Below are positions 19,095 to 30,544 of a stretch of 64,000 bases of DNA, piece by piece. Each line of letters opens with the position of its first letter. The first letter of the stretch is position 1. The DNA is from Closterium sp. Naga37s-1 (taxonomy: Eukaryota > Streptophyta > Zygnematophyceae > Desmidiales > Closteriaceae), in the NCBI GenBank assembly GCA_947471745.1, contig CANJKZ010000010.1, forward strand, positions 1,831,501 through 1,895,500. The letters are read 5' to 3'. The notes beneath the pieces are model-generated. The model had not been told where the DNA came from. It saw only the letters and a program-made list of their open reading frames with translations, and did not search any database. Position numbers and translations under genes: made by a program.

Positions 19095-22000
19095 ACGCGG
19101 ACGAAGACGGCTACTCCAAGGAGACCGCGTAACAGCAGTCTCAGAACCCTCAGGCGACTCACCCCAGACTCTGTACCCCCAGGCGTAGCACCCCCAGACG
19201 CAGCACCCCTAGGCTCAGGATCTCCAGGCTCCTCACGCGTAGGCTTAGCACCTCTAGGGTGCGCACCCTCAGGCTCCTCACGCTCAGCACCCCCAGACTC
19301 AGCACCCCCACGCTGCGCACCCCCAAGCTCCGCACCCCCAGGGACAGCACCACTCCCAGCAGAACCGGAGTCATCAGTGACCTCAACAGGCGCAGGGACG
19401 GGAGGGTCTACCTGAGAAACACCTGAAGGAGCAGGGCCTGGCGCAGGGAGGGGGTCTACCTGGGGAGGACCTGGGGCGAGAAAGAGCGGCGGGAGGGGGC
19501 GAGGAGCAGTGCGATAGGGGAAGAGGCGGTAAAAGGGGACCGACTCGTCAAAGGTGACGTCCTGAGACACAAAGACACGGCGCGAGGCGGGGTCGTAAAA
19601 CTGCCAGCCAGGCGCGTCAGGGACAAAGCCAAGGAAGACGCAAGGAATGGCGCGAGGGGAGAGTTTGTCCGCAGCGGCATCGCGGACAAAAGCACGAGCA
19701 CCCCAGACCCGGAAACGCGACGCGTCGCCAACCTTCCCCGTCCACAGCAGTGTGGGCGAGGTCTCCGGCAAGGAGACACGGGGCCAAAGGTTGAGCTGAT
19801 GCGCGGCGTACCGGACCGCGAACGGCCACAGAAAATGGGGGGCAGCCGCATGGATCATGGAGGTACGAGCGACCTCCATGACTAAGCCAATGCGGCGCTC
19901 AGCAACCCCATTCTGCTGCGGAGAGGCCGGAAGCGTGAAAGTCTGGCGGATGCCGTGCTCCGCACAGAAGGCCGCCAGGAGGTCTGAGGAGAACTCACCA
20001 CCTCTGTCAGAGTGCAGACGCAGGACAGGAAAGTCCGACTGGAACCGCTCGCGGAGCTGGAGACGAGCAGCGCGGATCCAGGGGATCAAAACATCAGGGA
20101 CATCCCCCTTGCGCTGCAAGGGGAAGACCGTGGTGTAACGCGTGTAGTCGTCGACAACCAGCAGGAAGTACCGCTCGTGGCCCTGTCCACGGACGCGGGC
20201 TGGGCCCCACACGTCCAGGTGGAGAGTCTGCAGTGGAGCCTCTGTGGGAGGGAACGAGGAGGAGTGAGGAGCGGCGCGCTGCCGCCCCTCGACGCAAGGA
20301 ATGCAAGGCGGCGCAGGCGAGGGAGGGAGGGCAGGCAGAGACCTGGGAAGACCAGAGACCAGGAAGCGAGAGTGCATGCTACGCAGGCGAGGCAGGGAGG
20401 GGTGACCAAGGCGGTGGTGCCACAGGAGAGTGTCGTGCGACAGCCGGCGACACTCACACTGGGTAGCTACCTGAGCAGACGCGTGTAACTGGGGAGACAA
20501 AGGGGCGGAGCGCGACGCAGTGGTGAGGGTGTACAGACTGGACCCTGGCGCACGAGTGAACGTGGCCAGGTGGCGGCCGGTCCGGGAGCACGTGCAGATC
20601 GCCACACGCTGCCGGCCAGGGGTGAAGGTGTCAACCCCCGCATCCTGGAGGACAGCGTTGCTCACCAAGTTCGTAGAGAACGAGGGGAGGTGGAGACCAG
20701 ACAGCTCACCAGACGGGACCGCCGGACACGGAAGCACGGTGGAAGACCGTGCAAGCACTGGGCCCCCAGAGGGGTCAGCCAGTGAGACAGGAACAGGTGC
20801 AGGGAGGGTAGTGACTATGGTACTGTCGCGAAAGAAACAGCGGGAAGCACCAGAGTCAAGTGTAAAAGTGTGCAAGGCCTGTGCAGGCGCAGTACCAAGG
20901 GGAGCAGACTTAGAAGCACCTAGTGCTGCAGGCGCTATACCAGGGGCTATACCAGGATCCGGCGGCACACACAAGTAGCAGTCACCCTCAGCACTAACAG
21001 ACAATGCATACATAGCAGCAAGAATAGCCTCATAGTCAAGATCAAATATAGGTGCATTACGCCTAAGCAGCTCTGCCCAGTTGGGGAACTCAGGAGCATC
21101 AGGAAACTTGGCGCGCCAGGCGTCGCTAAGTCGAGCGAAGCAGCGCTGCTCAGTGTGAAACCTTGTGCACTGGCGACCAGCGCGGGGACCTGTGCGAATG
21201 ATATAGGGGCAGCCACCAGGACCCCCAGAAGCCCCACGTCCGGCATACCAGTCAAGAAGCTGCTGGGAAGTGGGGGTCTGGCGCTGACGCTACTGCTGTT
21301 GCTGCTGCGGCTGCGACTGCTGCTGGCCCTGACCACCACTGCCACCACCGCTCCCTCCTCCCCCACCGCCGCTCTCTCCTCCCCCACCGCCGCTGCTACC
21401 ACCTCCACCGCTCCCAGTGCCTCCGCCGACCCCACCACCACCTCCACCACCTTCACCCCCACGACCACCTCCACCACCTCCACCTCCCCCGCCGCCTGCA
21501 CCACCGCCACCTCCACCGCCACCCCCACCTCCCCTGCCACCCTTGCCGCCCCTGCCGCTGCGACGCTTCCCACTAGGAGCGGAAGCAGCCCCGACCTCCT
21601 CAGCACCAAGGTAGTCGTGAGCAGCAGCTGCAGAGGCATAGGAGGGGGTGAGAGGGGAGGGGGAGCACCCCTCAAAGAGGGGAGAGCGAGGAGTGCCACG
21701 AGCAGCACCTATAGCGAGGATGTTCTTCTCTGCTGCGAGGAGGTGCTTCTCGAAGTCGTCGACAGTGAGAGTGGGGGGGTCTAGCGCGAGGAAGTAGTCC
21801 CTGACTGAGCCAAGAGTGTCAGGGAGGCGGGTGACGAGGAAATAGAGAGTGAAGTACATCGGGGGGGGGGTTGCGGCGCGGAACTCGGCTGAAAGGGCGG
21901 CACGAAAGCGAGTGTCAGTAGCGCGTAGGTGGGAAATGAGGTCCTCAGCAGTGGTGAACGAGGAAAGGTCGGGGAACAGGTAGGGTAGCATGAGCCGACC

Positions 22001-22372
22001 TATGGCTGCAGTGGCCGGGGAGGAGTAGCGCGCAACTACAGCGTCGTACAACGTCTTAGCAGTTTTGTGCTGGCTGAAATGCGCGCGCTCAGTAATCGGC
22101 AGATGGTTCCTAATAGCTAGGCGTGCAGCAGCATCGCGAGTCTGCCACTGCGAGCGTTCGAGAGCAGGAGCATCGGCAGCAGGAGCAACGGCAGTGCCAG
22201 ACACGTAATCGAACAGTGAAACGCCCTCTTTGGCATCGGTCAGGAGGAACAGTTGGAGATCATCTAACCACACAGCGAACTCTATGGGGCGACCGCCAGG
22301 CTCGAACGCGAGAACGTTAGGCGTCGTCGTAATGGCAGCAGGCAGAGGCAGGAGGCAGCAGGTAGCAGACAA
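18446..22372 (-). pseudogene. Copia A: gag, protease and integrase (one nonsense codon, then frameshift)
   Basis: Minus-strand frame from 22372. Capsid-type gag (FAVWLDDLQLFLL, LAIRNHLPITERAHFSQHKT, TLYDAVVARYSSPATAAIG) is followed by a poly-glycine tract and a TAG at 21290-21292. The same frame then continues with a Cys/His module near 21110-21210, protease TLDSGASRCFFRD (about 20838-20875), the HRLGHPSLPRL pre-integrase motif (about 20400) and integrase (LDVWGPARVRGQ, VVDDYTRY, SDRGGEFSSD, SPQQNGVAERR). A frameshift near 19100-19190 moves the coding frame into the linker/RT frame; downstream of it this frame is meaningless. Confidence 0.85.
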
Positions 22373-22848
22373 GAGGCAGCAGGCACCAGGCCATAGGCAA
22401 AGACAGAGGCAGCAGGCAGCAGGCAGGAGACAGCAGGAAGCAGGCAGCAGGCAGGAGCGGCCGCACGCGAGCTCCTAAAGCAGCGCGCTAAGCAGCAGCG
22501 GGCCGCGCAGGCGGCCGACGCGACGCGCGGCGCAGTGGCGGGCCGCGCTGGCGACAGACGCGGTGCGCGGGGCGACGGCGGGCTGTACGCGACGGCGGGC
22601 TGCGCGCGGCGGCGGGCTGCGCGGGCTCTACGCGGGCTGCGCGGGCGACGCGGGCCGGCGCACGGCGCTGCAGCAGTGGCGCACGCTAAAAACAGTGACG
22701 CGCGCGCTAGCAGTCGAGGCGCGCGCGAAAAAAAAAGGTGACGCGCGCTGCAGCCGAGGCGCGCGCGGGCAGTAGGCAAGGCAGGCATGCAGTAGTTAGG
22801 GAAACACAGTTAGGTGGGCCCGATTCTTAGGTCCTAGAGACCTCCTGC
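22373..22848 (-). other. Leader (5' untranslated region) of copia A
   Basis: Lies between the primer-binding site and gag. The part next to gag is a purine-rich GGCAGCAGGCA repeat (22330-22460). The remainder is strongly CG-rich (gcgcgcg words). No coding function is apparent. Confidence 0.6.
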
Positions 22849-22859
22849 TCTAGTTACCA

Positions 22860-22992
22860 TGTTAAGAACTAAGGCAAGAATGATGAGATTAGGTCAAGGT
22901 TGGGGTACAAGGCTAGAGTGTTGAGAAAGTTTCTATATCCCCTAAGGCTAGCCCCAATATAGCCTAGATAATGATATGCATATGTTTTGACA
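22860..22992 (-). repeat. 5' LTR of copia A
   Basis: 133 bp; minus-strand start TGTCAAAACATATGC, end GTTCTTAACA, followed at once by the primer-binding-like TGGTAACTAGAGC. GTCTC follows on the right flank. Confidence 0.9.
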
Positions 22993-23216
22993 GTCTCAAT
23001 GGTTGGACTAGTCACTAGTTGATCCGCTCTGAGTTGCATTTTCTTGTGTGGTGCCCCTCACCTGCCTATGAGGGTGTGTGTCATATTATATAAATCCATG
23101 AGTTTGTTAGGCCACTATGAGGTGCTCTTTAGAGAGTGTACAACCTTTTTAGGGTTGCAACTTGCATATTTGTATCTCATCCTTGTTAGTCATCACTTCC
23201 GCTTGCACAAGGAACA
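22993..23216 (+). mobile_element. 3' end and LTR of an older plus-strand copia element (D)
   Basis: Sequence resuming right of copia A reads through a purine tract (tatgagggtg, 23067-23076) into an LTR-like block, 23079-23216, starting TGTCATATTATATAAA and ending AAGGAACA. It contains the family words agagagtgtacaacc and tagggttgcaac. Its left continuation is 15935-15944 and about 15058-15096, so D was split by the hAT element and by copia A. Nothing of its coding part remains in the window. Confidence 0.65.
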
Positions 23217-23451
23217 TCCATGCATGCTGCTGCTGGTGCTACCTGTCCCCACAGGGCTTCTCTCATTGGGTTTTCAGAGGCGCAGTCACGGTGGCACGGC
23301 CGCACGCTGCTCAATGACAGTTGTGGTCAGGCCTCTTGTTATCACACCATTTTGGTATGATGGTCTGATTTTTAGACTTGACTTTTTTGGATTCATCTGA
23401 TTTTCCAGTCAGCATCAGACGAAACCATGTCTAAACCCTAGCTATGGCTAC

Positions 23452-24817
23452 CACCCCCGACGGACGGAGGACAGGCAGACTCAGACTCAGCAACAAGACT
23501 GGCAGCGTAGTCTAGACGACAGTGAGCAGCAAAGTCGACAAGCTCAGCAACTAAGGCAGACGCAGCAGCTGACTCAAAGGAAGGGTCAGTGACAACTGTG
23601 GCCAGGAGATGCGTGACAGTAGGACTAGCAGCACGAAGAGAGTCAGACTCCGGGTCAGCAAGGGCAGGAAGGGAGGACGCAGGAGGAGAAGGCAGAGGGA
23701 CACGCTGTGGAGCAGTGGAAAGACGAAGCGACATCTGGTGAGTGCCGGGGACAGCAGGAGGACGCTGACGCGGGACACGACGACCAAGGCGAGCAGCACT
23801 AACAGGTGACGCAGAACGAGACTCAGGCGACACAGGACGAGACTCAGGCTCACGACGCTCCGTAAGACCTCCTGTCGGACCAGTGTAGGGAGAAGGACCA
23901 AGAAGTGGCGAGGCAGGCTGTAACTGTGATTGTGACTGGACAGGTGGAGGACACTCTAAGGAGGGAGCAGGACAAGGAGGAGGCGGCTGACCAAGAACCT
24001 GCTGAAGGAGCGGAACGAAGTACGGCCGCGGCCGAGACGTGCCCCCAGAACCAGCAGAGACAGCACCAGAACCCCCAGCAGAGACATCACCAGAACCCCC
24101 AGCAGCAGCTCCAACTCCCGCAGCACCAGCAGCACCTCCAGTAGGGTCAACGCCAGTACCTCCAGTAGCACCAGCTCCTGCAGCACCACCAGTCCCAGGA
24201 CCAGGAGCACCACCAGTAGCTCCAGCAGCTCCAGTACCTCCAGCAGCACCAGCAGCACCGCCAGCAGCTCCAGGACCTCCAGCAGCACCAGCAGCACCTC
24301 CAGCAGGACCAGTACTAGCAGCACCTCCAGCAGCTCCAGTACCTCCAGCAGCACCAGCAGCACCTCCAGTAGCAGCAGGGCCTCCAGTAGGCGGCACCTC
24401 AAAACTAGGAGCTCCACTCTGGAGGCTGCAGCGACGAGCGTACCACTCACGTAGCCGCTGAGGGGAGGGAGGCTCCGGCCGCGACACAGTACCCGCAGCT
24501 CCAGTAGCCCCACGCCGGAGGCCGCAACGCTGAGAGTACCACTCACGCAGCTGCTGTGAAGAGGGAGCGCCACCAGGCTCAGCACCCCCAGGCTCAGCAC
24601 CCCCAGGCTCAGCACCCCCAAGCTCAGCACCCCAAGTCTCAGCACCCCCAGGCTCAGCACCCTCAGTCTCAGCACCCCCAGGCTCAGCACCCCCAGTCTC
24701 AGCACCCTCAGGCTCAGCACCTCCAGTCTCAGCACCCCCAAGTCTCAGCACCCTCAGGCTCAGTACCGCCAGCCTCAGCACCCCCAGGATCAGTACCCCT
24801 CTCAGGACCAGAGTCAA
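23452..24817 (-). pseudogene. Copia B integrase-RT linker, truncated before RT
   Basis: The linker is a long GAEPGGAETG-type repeat (DNA unit about 15 bp, 24570-24790). It is followed by two SxQQLREWYxxR-like segments (SSQQLREWYSQR, SPQRLREWYARR), a GGAAGAAGG-type repeat, then a Pro/Ser-rich segment (RPRPYFVPLLQQVLGQPPPP, GPTGGLTERREPESRP). The frame ends in unrelated sequence at 23452, just upstream of where RT would start. Confidence 0.8.
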
Positions 24818-27402
24818 CAGCTACCTCGACAGGCTCGACTGCGTCTACCTGGGAAACACCTGAGGGAGCAGGACCCTGGGGAGGGAGGGGGTCTACCGAA
24901 GGGGCACCTGGGGTGAGGAAGAGAGGCGGGGGAGGGAGCGGAGCAGTGCGGTAGGGGAACAGACGGTAAAAGGGTACCGACTCGTCAAAGGTGACGTCCT
25001 GAGAGGGGAAGACACGGCGCGAGGTGGGGTGGTAAAACTGCCAACCAGGCGCGTCGGGGGCAAAGCCAAGGAAGACACAGGGCACAGCGCGGGCGGAGAG
25101 CTTGTCCGCAGTGGTATCGCGGACAAAGGCACGAGCACCCCAGACCCGGAAACGCGACGCATCGCCAACCTGCCCCGTCCACAGCAGTGTGGGCGAGGTC
25201 TCTGGAGCAGAGACACGGGGCCAGAGGTTGAGCTGATGCGCAGCGTACTGGACTGCAAACGGCCACAGGAAATGGGGGGCAGCCGCATGGATCAAGGAGG
25301 TACGAGCGATCTCCATGACTAAGCCAATGCGGCGCTCAGCAACCCCATTCTGCTGTGGAGAGGCCGGAAGCGTGAACGTCTGGCGGATGCCGTGCTCCGC
25401 ACAGTAGGCTGCCAAGAGGTCGGAGGAAAACTCACCACCTCGGTCAGAGTGCAGATGCAGGACGGGAAAGTCCGACTGGAACCGCTCGCGGGGCTGGAGA
25501 CGAGCAGCGCGGATCCAAGGGATCAAAACATCAGGGACCTCACCCTTGGTACGCAAGGGGAAGACCGTGGTGTAGCGCGTGTAGTCGTCGACAACCAGCA
25601 GGAAGTACCGCTCGTGGCCCTGTCCACGGACGCGGGCTGGGCCCCACACGTCCAGGTGGAGTGTCTGCAAGGGAGCCTCTGTGGGAGGGAACGAGGAGGA
25701 GTGAGGAGCGGCGCGCTGCCGCCCCTCGACACAGGGAAGACAGGGAGGAGCAGGCGAGGGCGGGTGGGGAGGGAGAACCCTGGGAAGACCAGAGACAAGG
25801 TACCTGGAGTGCATGCCTTGAAGGCGCTGCACTGACGGGTGACCAAGACGGTGGTGCCAGAGAACTGTCTGGTGCGACAGGGAGCGACACGAGCAGGGGG
25901 CCGACAGCTGACCTGACGCAGACGCAGACGCAGCTACCTGAGGGGACTCAGTGGTCAGTGTGTACAGGTCCGACCCCGGCTGCCGAGTGAAGGTAGCTAG
26001 GTGGCGACCTGTCCTAGCACACGTACAGTGGGTCACACGCTCATAGGCAGGGGTGAACTGGTGAACACCCCCGTCCTGAAGAGCAGAGCCCGCCACCAAG
26101 TTCGTAGAGAACGAGAAGAGGTACAGACCCGACAGGGTGCCGGACGGGACCGCAGGACAAGGGAGGACAGTGGAGGAGGTCGCAAGGACCGGGCCCCCAG
26201 AGGGGTCAGCAAGGGAGACAGCAACTGGCCGAGCTTGCTGCTCAAGGGCAGTACGGTCACGGAAGAAACAGCGGGAAGCACCCGAGTCGAGTGTGAAGGT
26301 GTGCAGTGCCTCAGTAGACGCAGTACCTGCAAGCGCAGACGCACTAGCACCTGGGGGAGCAGACTCACTAGCACCAAGAGCAGCAGCCTCACCTGAACCT
26401 AGGGCAGCAGGCGCACAAGCACCAAGAGCAGCAGCCTCACCAGGACCTAGGGCAGCAGACGCACTAGCACCTGGAGGAGCTGTCTCACTGGTCCCAATGC
26501 CCGGGTCAGGCGGTACACTCAGGTAACAGTCACCCTCAACACTAATAGTCAATGCATACATGGCACCAAGGATAGCATCAAAGTCAAGAGCAAAGATATC
26601 AATGTTCTCCCTAAGCAGATCAGCCCACCGGGGCAGCTCGGCGGCGTCAGGAAACTGCTCAAGCCAGGCGTCGTCGAGACGAAAGAAGCAGCGCTGTGCC
26701 GTGTGGAACCTCCCACAGGTCTGGCCAGTGCGGTGACCTGTGCGGATGACGTACGGGCAGGTACCTCCACCCCCAGACCCCCCACGCTGAGAGTACCACT
26801 CACGGAGCTGCTGGGGCGAGGGAGTCTCGCCGGGACGCTGCTGCTGCTGCCTCTGGCCACCGCCGAACCCCCCATGCTGCACCGCTCCACCGCGCCCGCC
26901 ACCCGGTCCACCGCCGCCACCACTGCCACCACCCCCCCCACCACCCCCACCACCGCCGCCGCCACCACCCCCTGTGCCGCCACTGACCCCCCCACCACCC
27001 GCGCCACTCCCACCTCTGCCACCACCCCCCGCCCCCCCCACCCCCTCCACCGCCGCCGCCCCCGCCTCCACCTCCACCACCCCTGCCCCCCTTGCCCCTG
27101 CCGCCCTTGCGCCTTCCACTAGGAGCAGACGCGGCCCCGACCCCCTCAGCGCCCAGGTAGTCGACAGCAGCAGCAGATGCAATGGAGGGGAGGAGGGGGG
27201 AGGGGGAGCACCCTTCAAAGAAGGGGGAGCGGGGGTCACCACGAGAGGCACCTACAGCTACAATGCTCTTCTCAGCTGATAGGAGTTCCTTCTCGAGGAG
27301 GTCGACAGTGAGGTCAGTGGGGGAGAGGGCGAGAAACTGGTCCCTGACAGTGCGAAGGGAGTCAGGGAGGCGGGTGACAAGGTGGTACAGTGTGAGGTAC
27401 AT
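24729..27402 (-). pseudogene. Copia B gag C-terminus, protease and integrase
   Basis: Gag resumes at 27402 (MYLTLYHLVTRLPDSLRTV). A second frame change inside the poly-Gly tract leads into the frame that ends at 24729. That frame holds the Cys/His module (CPYVIRTGHRTGQTCGRFH, about 26690-26760), protease TLDSGASRCFFRD (about 26270), HHRLGHPSVQRL, and an integrase with LDVWGPARVRGQ, VVDDYTRY, SDRGGEFSSD and QQNGVAERR. The integrase catalytic Asp-Asp-Glu set looks intact. The frame runs into the linker at VDAVEPVEVAVDSGP. Confidence 0.83.
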
Positions 27403-27875
27403 CGGGGGGGGGGGTTCTTGGCGAGGAAATCGGGGGGGAGCACGGCACGGTAGCGGAGGTCACTGGTACGGAGGTGGGTGATGAGGTCAGCTACAGTGGC
27501 AAAGGCGGACAGATCAGGGAAGAGGTAGGGCAGTGAGAGACGGCCTATAGCAGCAGTGGCAGGGGAGGAGTAGCGCGCGACTACTGCGTCGTACAGCTCC
27601 TTAGCGGTCTTATGCTGGCCGAAGTGCTCGCGCTCATCTAATGGCAGGTGGCTGCGAACGGCTAGGCGAGCGTGAGCATCACGGGTCTGCCGCTGGGAGC
27701 GAGCAGTATTGTCAGCAGTAGTGGCAGGTGCGGGAGCGGCGCCTGACTTGTGGTCATACAGGGAGACATCGTCCTTGGCAGTGATCTGGAGGAACAGGTG
27801 GAGGTCATCTAACCAAACATCAAACTTAATCGGGCGGCCCTCAGCGTCAAAGGTGAGAACAGAGGGAGTGGCCAT
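27258..27875 (-). pseudogene. Copia B gag, N-terminal part (frameshifted)
   Basis: Starts MATPSVLTFDAEGRPIKFDV, almost the same as copia C gag. LAVRSHLPLDEREHFGQHKT and LYDAVVARYSSPATAAIG follow. The frame is lost at a run of Cs (plus-strand Gs at about 27404-27413) where C has a shorter run: after FLAKNPPP the gag sequence continues (MYLTLYHLVTRLPD) in another frame. Confidence 0.82.
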
Positions 27876-28522
27876 AGTGGCAGTAGCAGCAGTAGGAACA
27901 GTAGCAGTAGTAGCAGTAGCAGTAACATTGGCAGCTGAAGTAGTAGTACGTCAGGAACAGGAACAGGTGTTGCTGCAGGTGGGGCACAGTAGGGCGGCGC
28001 GGCTCGGCCAGGGCGGCGCGGCTCGGTTCGGGTGGCGCGGCTCGGTTCGGGCGGCGCGGCTCGGCTCGGGCTGGGCTACGCAGCAGTGCGCGACGGGGGG
28101 CGTGCGCGTGGGCGGCTGTAGCGGGCGGGCCGTGGCTGTGCGTGGGCCTGACTAGCGCGCGGGCGGCGTCCTAGAGGGGCGTCGCGGCGGCCTACGGGCG
28201 GGGCTGCGACGCTCTGGGCGGCGGTCGACGGGCGGCTAGGGGCTGCTCGTGGGCGGCGCCGGTCGCGCGGGCGGCTAGGGGTCGGCGCGCGCTCAGAAAA
28301 AGGCCGCGCGCGGGCTGCTAGCGGGCTACGCGCGCTAAAAAAAAAGGGCCGCGCGCGGCACTAGCGAGCTGCGCACGGGCAGCAGGAGGAAGAGAGGCGC
28401 ACGAGGGCGCACTAGGAGAGAGGCGCTCGAGGGCGCTAAGTAGATACGGCGCTCGAGGGCGCTTCTAGCGGTGGGCCCTTAGGTAAGCGGTCATAGGACT
28501 AGGACCTAAGCTCTTAATACCA

Positions 28523-28650
28523 TGTCAGAAACAAGAAGTGATTGAACTATCAAACATTGGAGTACAAGTATGAAACCCTAGAGTTGTGTACCCCCTAAAG
28601 GCTAACCCACTATAGCCTACACAGCAATAACATATATATAATGTTTGACA
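28523..28650 (-). repeat. 5' LTR of copia B
   Basis: 128 bp; on the minus strand it starts TGTCAAACATTATATATATG and ends TTTCTGACA, followed by the primer-binding-like TGGTATTAAGAGC. The length and termini match the LTRs of C and E. Confidence 0.85.
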
Positions 28651-30544
28651 ACACCCTTACGTGGCGAAGAGGGACTCATCCCCATCGGTTCACACTAGTA
28701 GTACTACATGAGAACGAACCTCCTCGGAAGTGCTTTGCAAATGTACACAAGAATCCGAACTTCTTTGCTGACGATGTTTTGCCCTACGAGCCCCCTCCCC
28801 CCTCCCCCACCCCTTCCCCCCCCCCCTCCCCTGCTGTAGGTTTACAGACAGTCGTTAGCAAGGTCCTTCACGCTGCGAAGTAATATTTGACATCCGCCTT
28901 AGTGAAAATAGGGCAAACGTACATTTGTTTTAAGAAGCACGGATTTCAAGTTTCGAATTCGACGTGCACCCGTGATCGTTAAGGGCTAAAAAACAATCAC
29001 CTTAGCGAAAATCAGGGCCAAACTTCGAGCAGCTCAGGACTCAAAGTGTTCGCCCCAGGAACTTCGACAGGCCTGTTCTCGAGCCCCCCCCCCCGCCCCT
29101 TTTTCGCTCACACAACGCACATGACAGTCATTTCCAGCGCCCCTCTTCCCTTCCCCCCCCTCCCAACGATGTGCTGTCAGTCAGTCAGCTTCGCATTGCG
29201 CCGTTTTGCTTCTCCTGCGAATCACTCGCCCTCGAGTGAGTCAAACAAAGTAAAAACGGATCTGGACTCGCTGCAAAAAGGGAAATCGTTACTGTTTTAA
29301 TCAGGATTTAATAGTAGATTATTTATGCGCTTATAATAAGTCAAGTTTTTACAGAGGGTGCGCTTATAATCGAGGATCGGCCATAAGCGCATTGCTCCAA
29401 ATATAAGCACATGCGCTTAACATAGGTCTGCGCTTATATTTGGGGTGATGCGGTATGTACATTTTTTTGACAGTGAAGAGAGCAAACCGCTCTTTTGCAG
29501 CAACACGATTGGGTTTAGGGTGAGTTGTGGATGGGTTTCAGTAGTTTCGCAGCGGTTTAGGGTGATGGGGTTTCAGGTTGAAGTGGTCCGCGCAGGTGGT
29601 TGAATTTTCGGTTGTGTGGTGGATCATTGGCAGTGACGCGATTTTATTCTGGTGCACGTGGCGATTTCGGAGCAGCTGGCAGGTGCCACGTTCTCTTTTC
29701 GACACACGTGGCGCGAATTTCTGTTTAGGGTGATCTGTTCAAGAGGGGTGATGTTGTTTTGCTGCGCACTCGTTTCCGTTAGTGTATAGCGCGGTGGTCT
29801 AGTTTTCCGTGTTTGTTCCGAAGGTCCGCATATCGATTTTCGATGAATGTTATATGTGTAATTGCTACATGCAATTTCGATATTTTGGTACTTGTTTAGA
29901 GTGCGGGACAGTAGTAACAGATACATTCTGGTAACATTGAGTGATTATGATTACCACCAGCTATTTTTTTAATCCTTTTTTTTTACTTTCCCATTACAGC
30001 ACATAAACTGAAAAAACAAACGCAAAAAAAAGGGCCGGAATAGTTACACGTGAAACCTTAAGAAGTTCTGGTGTAGTTATATTTCGTAATGAAAATATTC
30101 CAGAAGGGTACCACAAGAACGAAAAACATAAACAAAATCTACGCCCAACGGTATGGAACTGACATCGACAGGCATCGAACCTGAGTCTTCTGATCGCGTT
30201 GCAGTTAAAACCTTCCGGGACAGATTCCAGCACAAGTCACTTTCGAGACATGTTAAATTGTAGCGCAAAAGCGCCTGTAGACGAAAATGTCCCGAAAGTG
30301 TATTTCAAGATAGTTTCGGGACAGATTTGTGTTGGTTCTGGGACAGAATGGTTTCGGGACAGATTGGGGACCACACAATTTTGCGGATGCCGCTACTGCA
30401 GAAGCTGAGTACGAAGCGGTGAAGAGTACGTTTGACACGCAGTGGGCAGGTAAATTTGAATGGCTACGCCTCAATTGCATGGCTAATGGTAGGCGTAAAG
30501 CAATTGACAGGTGACCTGGTCACCATTTTGGCAGCGTAGAGAAG
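28651..30544. other. AT-richer spacer without a recognisable gene
   Basis: No protein domain is seen. It contains C-rich tracts at 28786-28835 and 29085-29100, a 12-bp inverted repeat at 29397-29443, and mostly AT-rich sequence from 29300. Sequence from about 30380 to 30511 (EAEYEAVKSTFDTQW, FEWLRLNC) could be an upstream exon of the hAT-transposase fragment, but I cannot place its splice sites. Confidence 0.4.
29397..29443. repeat. Short inverted repeat (possible MITE end or hairpin)
   Basis: ccaaatataagc (29397-29408) is the perfect inverse of gcttatatttgg (29432-29443), with a 23-bp loop. The similarity extends to about 17 bp with two mismatches. The word gcgcttata recurs several times at 29325-29440, suggesting a small decayed foldback element. 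Confidence 0.6.

Larger units (their letters stand above)
15945..22992 (-). mobile_element. Copia element A, nearly complete
   Basis: Minus-strand Ty1/copia retrotransposon of 7048 bp with two 133-bp LTRs and a perfect 5-bp target duplication GTCTC (15940-15944 and 22993-22997). The LTRs differ at about eight positions (about 94% identical by eye), so the insertion is not recent. Order on the minus strand: LTR, a primer-binding-like TGGTAACTAGAGC, GC-rich leader, gag, protease, integrase, repeat-rich linker, reverse transcriptase, RNase H, polypurine tract tatgggggtg (16078-16087) and LTR. It is the only member of its family here that keeps RT and RNase H. Confidence 0.92.
23452..28650 (-). 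mobile_element. Copia element B, 3'-truncated
   Basis: Minus-strand member of the A family. It has a 5' LTR (28523-28650), primer-binding-like TGGTATTAAGAGC, CG-rich leader (about 27890-28510), gag, protease and integrase, and most of the linker. It stops abruptly at 23452 within the sequence coding ESESACPPSVGG. RT, RNase H, polypurine tract and 3' LTR are missing. No target duplication can therefore be tested. Confidence 0.85.

Noticed and set aside
21290..21292. Programmed UAG readthrough between gag and pol in copia A
   Set aside because: Element C has no stop at the equivalent place, and A carries another TAG inside RT, so decay by CAG to TAG is simpler.
29008..29025. CAGGGCCAAACT as the 5' end of the hAT element at 30.5-31.7 kb
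   Set aside because: The inverted-repeat match is imperfect and the adjacent 8 bp do not match those after 31739.
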